Source: an uncultured Succinivibrionaceae bacterium (GTDB lineage: Bacteria > Pseudomonadota > Gammaproteobacteria > Enterobacterales > Succinivibrionaceae). From it: 64,000 bases of DNA. The stretch covers positions 1-64,000 of the forward strand of contig CALXOV010000060.1 of assembly GCA_944390105.1 (NCBI GenBank). Direction: 5' to 3'. The notes beneath the pieces were generated by a model, which was not told the DNA's origin, made no database searches, and worked only from the letters and a program-made list of their open reading frames with translations. The translations under genes were made by a program, and so were the position numbers. Below, piece by piece: positions 59,237 through 64,000 of the stretch. The stretch's first letter is position 1. Each line of letters starts with the position of its first letter.

Positions 59237-60148
59237 ATGCACTCACCGCTATTATCGCGGCAATTGGAGAGTTTTTTAGCCTGTGCCCGGCATGGCAGCT
59301 TTGCACAAGCTGCGGCGGCGCAGTATATTTCTGTCAGTGCATTGATTGAGCAGATTGAGCGCCTAGAGTTCAAGCTTAAGCTAAAGCTGTTTGTACGCTC
59401 GCCACGTGGACTTACGCTGACCCCAGCGGGCCGGCAGCTACAGACGGCAGCAGTGGAGCTGACCGCGCTTGCCGATAAGACCCTCCGCGAGCTGATGGCA
59501 GCCCAGCTACGGGAAAAAACCGTGCACTTTGGTTCCTCGCCGATAGTCAGCGGTACGCTGGGTTTGGAGCTTTTTAATGCAGTGCACTATCAAATTCCTG
59601 AGGTTTTTGCTGCAATTGTGCCGTTTAATAATGTAGAGCGTGAGGCGCGGGACATTTTGACGCATTTGGGCGACAGCATTGACATCGTACCGGGACTGTA
59701 TGATGAACGATTTTTAGCCGCATGCGGCTGCACGGCACTGCCAGTGCGCATGACGCAGTTTGGATTGTCAGTCCCGCAGGATCTGCCGTTGGCGCAACGG
59801 CCTTATCTTAGCTTGGCAGACCTTAAAGATTTTAAAATCGCTATACAGCCAAGCGGTACATTAGAAGTGACCGATAATGTGCGCGCGGCTTTAAGCCAAG
59901 TCGGACTTGGCGCTAATATCGTCGAAACAGGATTTATGAGCATCGATGCCTTCAATCGGGCCTACCACGATAAGACTTTAGTGCTCAACATTCGTGAGTG
60001 GGCGGGAGCTCATCCTTTTTTCCGTTTTGTTCCATTAAAACCGGTGTTTACCGGCACTTTTGGGCTGATTCATGCAGTAAAACCGCGCCCCTGTGTGCAA
60101 CGCTTTTTGCAGGCAGTTGCCGCCTACCTTAAAAACTCCAAGCTTTAA
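59237..60148 (+). CDS. LysR-family transcriptional regulator
   Basis: A 303-residue LTTR with the N-terminal winged HTH (LLSRQLESFLACARHGSFAQAAAAQYISVSALIEQIERLEFKLKLKLFVRSPRGLTLTPAGRQL) and a substrate-binding domain of the periplasmic-binding fold (about 90-300). The ATG at 59237 follows GGGGGGAAG. It precedes a secreted alpha/beta hydrolase on the same strand, which is the likely target; a 10-bp inverted repeat lies just at the lysR stop. Confidence 0.92.
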   Translation: MHSPLLSRQLESFLACARHGSFAQAAAAQYISVSALIEQIERLEFKLKLKLFVRSPRGLTLTPAGRQLQTAAVELTALADKTLRELMAAQLREKTVHFGSSPIVSGTLGLELFNAVHYQIPEVFAAIVPFNNVEREARDILTHLGDSIDIVPGLYDERFLAACGCTALPVRMTQFGLSVPQDLPLAQRPYLSLADLKDFKIAIQPSGTLEVTDNVRAALSQVGLGANIVETGFMSIDAFNRAYHDKTLVLNIREWAGAHPFFRFVPLKPVFTGTFGLIHAVKPRPCVQRFLQAVAAYLKNSKL

Positions 60149-60189
60149 GGTTTAAGGGTAAAACCTTAAACGTATACCTAATTTTAGGC
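60144..60189 (+). promoter_or_regulatory. Inverted repeats upstream of the hydrolase
   Basis: TTTAAGGTTT (60144-60153) and AAACCTTAAA (60161-60170) are perfect 10-bp inverted repeats with a 7-base spacer, followed by the palindrome CCTAATTTTAGG (60178-60189). They overlap the end of lysR and precede the hydrolase promoter, so they may be LysR operators; the first could also form a transcript hairpin. Confidence 0.5.
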
Positions 60190-60248
60190 TTCTATAAGCG
60201 CTTTTGTGACCGTATAGTGTAGGCATTTCTTATATGGAGATTTTACAG

Positions 60249-61451
60249 ATGAACCATAAATTGCCTACTTTTATTAGCGCGCTGAGCGCGGCTTTAATTA
60301 GCCTGCAGGCTGCAGCATATGATCCGGCCTTAGCGGTCAAACCTGCAGCTGATGAACCTTTAGTGTTGCGCACTTTAGGCAGCTTTGCCTTCGGCGGCAG
60401 CGTAGACTATCGTGAGGACGGTACCACCTTTCATGGCGATCACGGCTATGCTCAGTACATTATTCCGGCGCATTCCCGGCATCTGCCGATCGTGATGTGG
60501 CATGGTATCGGCCAGTCTGGCAAAACCTATGAAACTACCCCCGACGGGCGTGAGGGGTTTCAGACGCTGCTGCCGCGGGCGGATTGGTCGGTGTATGTCG
60601 TCGATCAGCCGCGCCGCGGTCGTGCCGGCTATACCAATGCAGTTAAAGCAGGGCCCAGCATCCCCACGACGGCCAGCGAAGCTGGCGTGTGGGAGGCTTT
60701 TCGCAATGGTCCGTGGACGGCAGGTGAGGATGCAGCGCTTTTTGCCAATTCTGCCTTCCCTTTAAGCCCAAGTGCGGTAGAGCAGTTTTTCCGCCAGCAG
60801 ACCCCGGATACCGGTGAAGAGCCGCAGAGCGCGTCCTATCGCTGCTTTATGGGAGAGACCGGTACAGCTTTATTTGAGTCAATCGGCGATGGCATTTTAG
60901 TTACTCACTCCAATTCCGGACAATACGGTTGGGAAATTGCGATGCATTCAGATAAAGTCAAAGCTGTTATTGCTTTTGAGCCGGGGGCCTGCGCCTTCCC
61001 TGCAGGCAATCCGCCGGAGGATTTCGTCATTGCCAATGAACTGGTGCAGAACCGTTTAGCTCCGCGCCTGGTGCCGAATGAAAAATGGCAGCGGCTGCTC
61101 AATATTCCGATCTTAATTGTCTTTGGCGACAATATTGCTGACACTCCCAATGCTCAGTCTTTTAATGCCGAGGTGTGGCGGGTGGCGCTGCAGCGGGCCA
61201 AGCAGTTTGCCGCCCAAATTAATCAAGCTGGCGGCGACTGTCAGGTCATTGAGCTGCCCGCGCTTGGCTTGCACGGCAATACACACGCGATGTTTGCCGA
61301 TAAGAACAATCGTGAAGTGTTAAAGGTAGTGGAGGATTTTCTTGCCTACAAGGGCCTTGATGGCTATGCAGCGCCGCATGTCGGTCCCATGATGCCGCAG
61401 GTGGATGACTATACACTGCCCTTATCACCGATCCGTGCGACGGGGTGGTAA
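60249..61451 (+). CDS. Secreted alpha/beta-fold hydrolase
   Basis: A 400-residue exported hydrolase. The signal peptide MNHKLPTFISALSAALISLQ is followed by a mature domain with the oxyanion-hole strand LPIVMWHGIGQSGKTYE, the nucleophile elbow LVTHSNSGQYGWEIA (a variant of GxSxG), and a late His in LGLHGNTHAMF. The substrate is unknown; related enzymes are annotated as esterases. ATG 60249 follows GGAGATT (an upstream ATG at 60234 is unlikely). It is probably regulated by the adjacent LysR protein. Confidence 0.85.
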   Translation: MNHKLPTFISALSAALISLQAAAYDPALAVKPAADEPLVLRTLGSFAFGGSVDYREDGTTFHGDHGYAQYIIPAHSRHLPIVMWHGIGQSGKTYETTPDGREGFQTLLPRADWSVYVVDQPRRGRAGYTNAVKAGPSIPTTASEAGVWEAFRNGPWTAGEDAALFANSAFPLSPSAVEQFFRQQTPDTGEEPQSASYRCFMGETGTALFESIGDGILVTHSNSGQYGWEIAMHSDKVKAVIAFEPGACAFPAGNPPEDFVIANELVQNRLAPRLVPNEKWQRLLNIPILIVFGDNIADTPNAQSFNAEVWRVALQRAKQFAAQINQAGGDCQVIELPALGLHGNTHAMFADKNNREVLKVVEDFLAYKGLDGYAAPHVGPMMPQVDDYTLPLSPIRATGW

Positions 61452-61460
61452 AACTGTTCA

Positions 61461-61480
61461 GGCCGGGGATATCCCCGGCC
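61461..61480. terminator. Perfect palindrome between convergent hydrolase and psd
   Basis: GGCCGGGGAT / ATCCCCGGCC is a 20-bp perfect palindrome between the stops at 61451 and 61487. It likely stops both genes, though no U-tract is present. Confidence 0.65.
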
Positions 61481-61486
61481 GGCTAC

Positions 61487-62326
61487 TTAATTGGTCAGAG
61501 CGGTGCGCACCAAAACGGACTGTCCGACGGTAAGCTCGGCGCGTGGGGCAGGCGCACTGCTAGGCCACAGCGTTATTACAGTAGAGCCGTATTTAAACAG
61601 TCCGATTTCATCACCTTGCTTAAAGCTGGGCGCATTATCGTTAAAGTAGGTTACTTCAATATTGCTGCGTCGCACCACGGTGCCGCCCCAGACGGTGGCA
61701 ATGCTGCCCACTAATGCCGCACCGACTAAGATGACGGCAAAGTCGCCCACTGAGCCTTTAAAAAAGCACACTAAGCGCTCGTTTTTGGTGTAGAGATCTT
61801 CAACATATGCAATATTGCGCCGTCCTACCGGAAAGAGGCGCCCGGGGATATGCACGGTCTTAACTAAGATGCCGTCAGCGGGGATGTGCACGCGATGATA
61901 GTTAGCCGGGGACAGGTAGACCGTGGCATACCAGCCGTGGGCAAAAGGTGTGGCATCGTCCTTCAGACCGCCTAGCAGCGAAAGCAGTGAATAATCAATG
62001 CCCTTGGCCTGAATTAAACGGCCAGAGGTCACTGGACCTGCCATGCCTAAGGTACCGTCTGCCGGCATGGTTAAAGCACCGCTGCCCAAAGGGCGGGCGC
62101 CGTCTTTAAGTTTACGTGTAAAAAACTCATTGAAGGTCGCGTAATGCGTCGGATCAGGATCGGCGCATTCCGTTAAGTCAATTTTAAACTGCTTAATAAA
62201 GCTTTTGATTAAAAACTGGGTCAGAGCGCCTAATTTGGCGTCAGTGAGCTTAGCTGACAGCGAGGTTAAGGTGGTAAGCGGGGTCAGGCGCTGCATGGCG
62301 CTAAGCAGGATTCCGGCAAAGGTCAT
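61487..62326 (-). CDS. psd: Phosphatidylserine decarboxylase
   Basis: Makes phosphatidylethanolamine in the inner membrane using a pyruvoyl group formed by self-cleavage. The 279-residue proenzyme has YATFNEFFTRKLKDGARPL, MPADGTLG (catalytic Asp), YLSPANYHRVHIPADG (His) and the cleavage site FKYGSTVI. E. coli has LGST here; the Leu is Tyr, while the cleaved Gly-Ser is kept. Transcribed alone on the minus strand. Confidence 0.95.
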   Translation of the reverse strand: MTFAGILLSAMQRLTPLTTLTSLSAKLTDAKLGALTQFLIKSFIKQFKIDLTECADPDPTHYATFNEFFTRKLKDGARPLGSGALTMPADGTLGMAGPVTSGRLIQAKGIDYSLLSLLGGLKDDATPFAHGWYATVYLSPANYHRVHIPADGILVKTVHIPGRLFPVGRRNIAYVEDLYTKNERLVCFFKGSVGDFAVILVGAALVGSIATVWGGTVVRRSNIEVTYFNDNAPSFKQGDEIGLFKYGSTVITLWPSSAPAPRAELTVGQSVLVRTALTN

Positions 62327-62564
62327 GGTATAACTCGATTATTTACAGGTGGTAGATCATAGAACTAAGTTAGAAAAACAGGTTAATACTAACATGTTAA
62401 TGTCAGGTTGATGTAGTTCAGAAGTGAGGATCCGCAGTGAAACATTGTAAATGATGCGAGGTGTTGAAAAATAAGTATAAAATTATTTTAATTTATAATG
62501 AATCAAGCATAAGGATTGAGCTATACTAAATTGTAGCGATATAGTGTAATTAAGATAATAAAAT
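62327..62564. other. AT-rich divergent promoter region at an island boundary
   Basis: Composition shifts abruptly to A/T-rich after psd. TATAGTG near 62540 is a plausible -10 for the ATPase gene. No repeat, integrase or tRNA marks the boundary. Confidence 0.5.
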
Positions 62565-64000
62565 ATGCCAGAAAAGATCCTTGAGCCAAGAGTAGACGCG
62601 TTAATTAGTTCGTTAAGAAGTGTTGGCTACTCTTTGAATACTGCAGTAGCGGATATTATTGATAATTCGATTAGTGCTCATGCCAAGAAGATCTATCTCT
62701 ATGTTCAGCAGGAAGCAAATAAACTGCCGTTTTTTGTGTGCATTGATGATGGGGATGGTATGACTGCGGATCAATTGTACGAAGCAATGCGTTTGGGTTC
62801 ACATTCCCCAGATGACCAGCGCTCAGAAACAGACCTCGGGCGTTTTGGCTTAGGACTTAAAACAGCATCATTCGCCATGTGTAAAAAATTTACGTTGCTT
62901 TCTGCGATTAATGGCAATGTCTGCGCGGCATCATGGGATATTGACGAAGTAAAGCGACAGCAAGCATGGAAATTGCATATCCCAGAAAAAGAAGAATATA
63001 TACATTTACCACTCTTTGAAAAAATGCCAGAAACAGGAACTATGCTGGTATGGCATCAGATAGATAGGCTGGCAAGTCAGCAGACAAGCAATTTTAATAA
63101 AGAGCTTATTAAACTTAAAAACCATTTAGAACTTACATTCCATCGTTATTTAGCGGGAGATGCAACGGTAAAAATTGACATTTACTTAAATGGCCGTTCA
63201 CTCAAGGCTTTTGATCCTTTTAGAGTCGATAGCTACGCTACACAATCATTGGACATTGAAAAAATTCAAATCGGTGAAGGGGAAGAGGACTGTATTACGA
63301 TAACTCCATATATTTTACCGAGCAGATGGAAGTGTAGTAGTGAAGATGATTATAAAAAATACGCCGGAGATGGAGGCTACTTGGCAAATCAAGGTATTTA
63401 TGTTTATCGCAACAAACGTTTAATTAGTCATGGCTCGTGGTTCAGATTGGCACAAATCGATAATGCATATCAGTTAGCTCGGGTAAAGATAGATATTCCG
63501 AATTTCGTTGATAATGAATGGCAGGTTGACTTTAAAAAATCAACGGTGAAACTTCCGGAGAAGGTAAAAAATCGCTTAAAGAAAATTATCGGCGAGATTA
63601 CAAATAGGGCAGCAATGACTTATCGATCTTGTGGCAGTATGGTAAGTAGTAATAATCATACAAATAAAGAAGATAATAAAAATTTTTGGAAATTATATAT
63701 ATCGGATAAAGAAAAATTTTTTAGGATTAATAGGGAAAATTACTTAATTCGGCTAATAGGTAATAATTTATCAGAACAAGACAGTCTAATCTTTGAACAC
63801 TTACTTAGACTCATTGAGGAGGATTTAAAACAAAATCAATCGCTACTGTTAAGTAATTTATCCAATAATAATTTATCAGATATAGAGAATGAAGAATCTA
63901 AGTCACGAGAGGAACTAATAGAAGAAGGGGTAGCACTGTATCAAGATATGCTCGAGATTATAAATAGTGCGCAGGCTACGCTCGATTATATAATGGAACT
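62565..64000 (+). CDS. MORC-like GHKL ATPase, 3' truncated by the window
   Basis: An open frame of at least 478 codons runs to the window edge. The N-terminal Bergerat ATPase fold is explicit: N-box AVADIIDNSIS (Asp30, Asn34), G1 CIDDGDGM (61-66), G2 lid DLGRFGLGLKTASF (90-103). An S5-like second domain follows (QGIYVYRNKRLISHGSWFRL ... NEWQVDFKKSTVKLP). This matches the bacterial HSP90-like/MORC ATPases often encoded in restriction-modification-like and defence operons. The gene is AT-rich with AGA/ATA/AAT codons, unlike the GC-rich housekeeping genes around it, suggesting horizontal acquisition. Start is the ATG at 62565. Confidence 0.85.
   Translation, partial: MPEKILEPRVDALISSLRSVGYSLNTAVADIIDNSISAHAKKIYLYVQQEANKLPFFVCIDDGDGMTADQLYEAMRLGSHSPDDQRSETDLGRFGLGLKTASFAMCKKFTLLSAINGNVCAASWDIDEVKRQQAWKLHIPEKEEYIHLPLFEKMPETGTMLVWHQIDRLASQQTSNFNKELIKLKNHLELTFHRYLAGDATVKIDIYLNGRSLKAFDPFRVDSYATQSLDIEKIQIGEGEEDCITITPYILPSRWKCSSEDDYKKYAGDGGYLANQGIYVYRNKRLISHGSWFRLAQIDNAYQLARVKIDIPNFVDNEWQVDFKKSTVKLPEKVKNRLKKIIGEITNRAAMTYRSCGSMVSSNNHTNKEDNKNFWKLYISDKEKFFRINRENYLIRLIGNNLSEQDSLIFEHLLRLIEEDLKQNQSLLLSNLSNNNLSDIENEESKSREELIEEGVALYQDMLEIINSAQATLDYIME

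Overview
The window looks like the chromosome of a motile, anaerobic or facultatively anaerobic gammaproteobacterium that ferments to succinate. Gene orders rpsP-rimM-trmD-rplS, ftsK-lolA-rarA-serS, cvpA-purF, rdgB-hemW and frdABCD, together with long-form PurL, AcnB, MotX and E. coli-type Mdh and LpxC, point to the Gammaproteobacteria. Fumarate reductase and malate dehydrogenase (reductive branch of the citric acid cycle), beside pyruvate kinase and many Na+-linked functions, fit Succinivibrionaceae-like bacteria. That family placement is inference; no rRNA is present to test it.

Layout. 1-3.3 kb: the end of an outer-membrane beta-barrel gene, a gene-poor kilobase, then lpxC-ampD. 3.4-9.5 kb: acnB, mdh, motX (Na+ flagellar motor) and ffh. 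9.6-12.6 kb: a broken PD-(D/E)XK transposase-like gene beside the rpsP-rimM-trmD-rplS operon. 12.7-18 kb: a TetR regulator, a small exported YdgH-like protein, a giant autotransporter carrying a metzincin-like HExxH motif, a transposase scrap and tRNA-fMet. 18.4-22.6 kb: a flagellin-modification and flagellar-chaperone block (Maf-like, FliT-like, FliS). 22.9-31.3 kb: purL, two amino-acid/Na+ symporters (NSS and AGCS) and a DedA protein. 31.7-33.8 kb: an exported SUMF1-flavodoxin fusion with a cytochrome-like membrane partner. 33.9-45.7 kb: trmL, ftsK, lolA, rarA, serS, cvpA, purF, an aldo/keto reductase and a GNAT. 45.8-51 kb: two tRNA-Val genes, a structured non-coding stretch, a divergent hfq, a HAD phosphatase, a Lpd paralogue without its redox cysteines, rdgB and hemW. 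51-62.3 kb: pyk, frdABCD, a PAS-GAF-GGDEF-EAL protein, a LysR regulator with a secreted alpha/beta hydrolase, and psd. 62.5-64 kb: an AT-rich MORC/GHKL-type ATPase gene running off the edge.

How the genes work together. mdh and frdABCD form the malate-to-succinate arm. motX, the Maf/FliT/FliS block and a c-di-GMP protein serve polar, sodium-driven flagella and their control. purL and purF are two steps of purine synthesis. lpxC, lolA, ampD, psd and dedA maintain the envelope.

Most likely less-described systems: (i) the right-edge MORC-like ATPase, which may open a defence or restriction island; (ii) the exported SUMF1-flavodoxin fusion with a DUF4405-like membrane protein, a possible extracytoplasmic flavin electron-transfer module; (iii) the autotransporter with a protease-like passenger; (iv) an Hfq with a 23-residue N-terminal extension and altered RNA-binding rim. 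Two short unannotated ORFs (22419-22556 and 28501-28653) also deserve a look.
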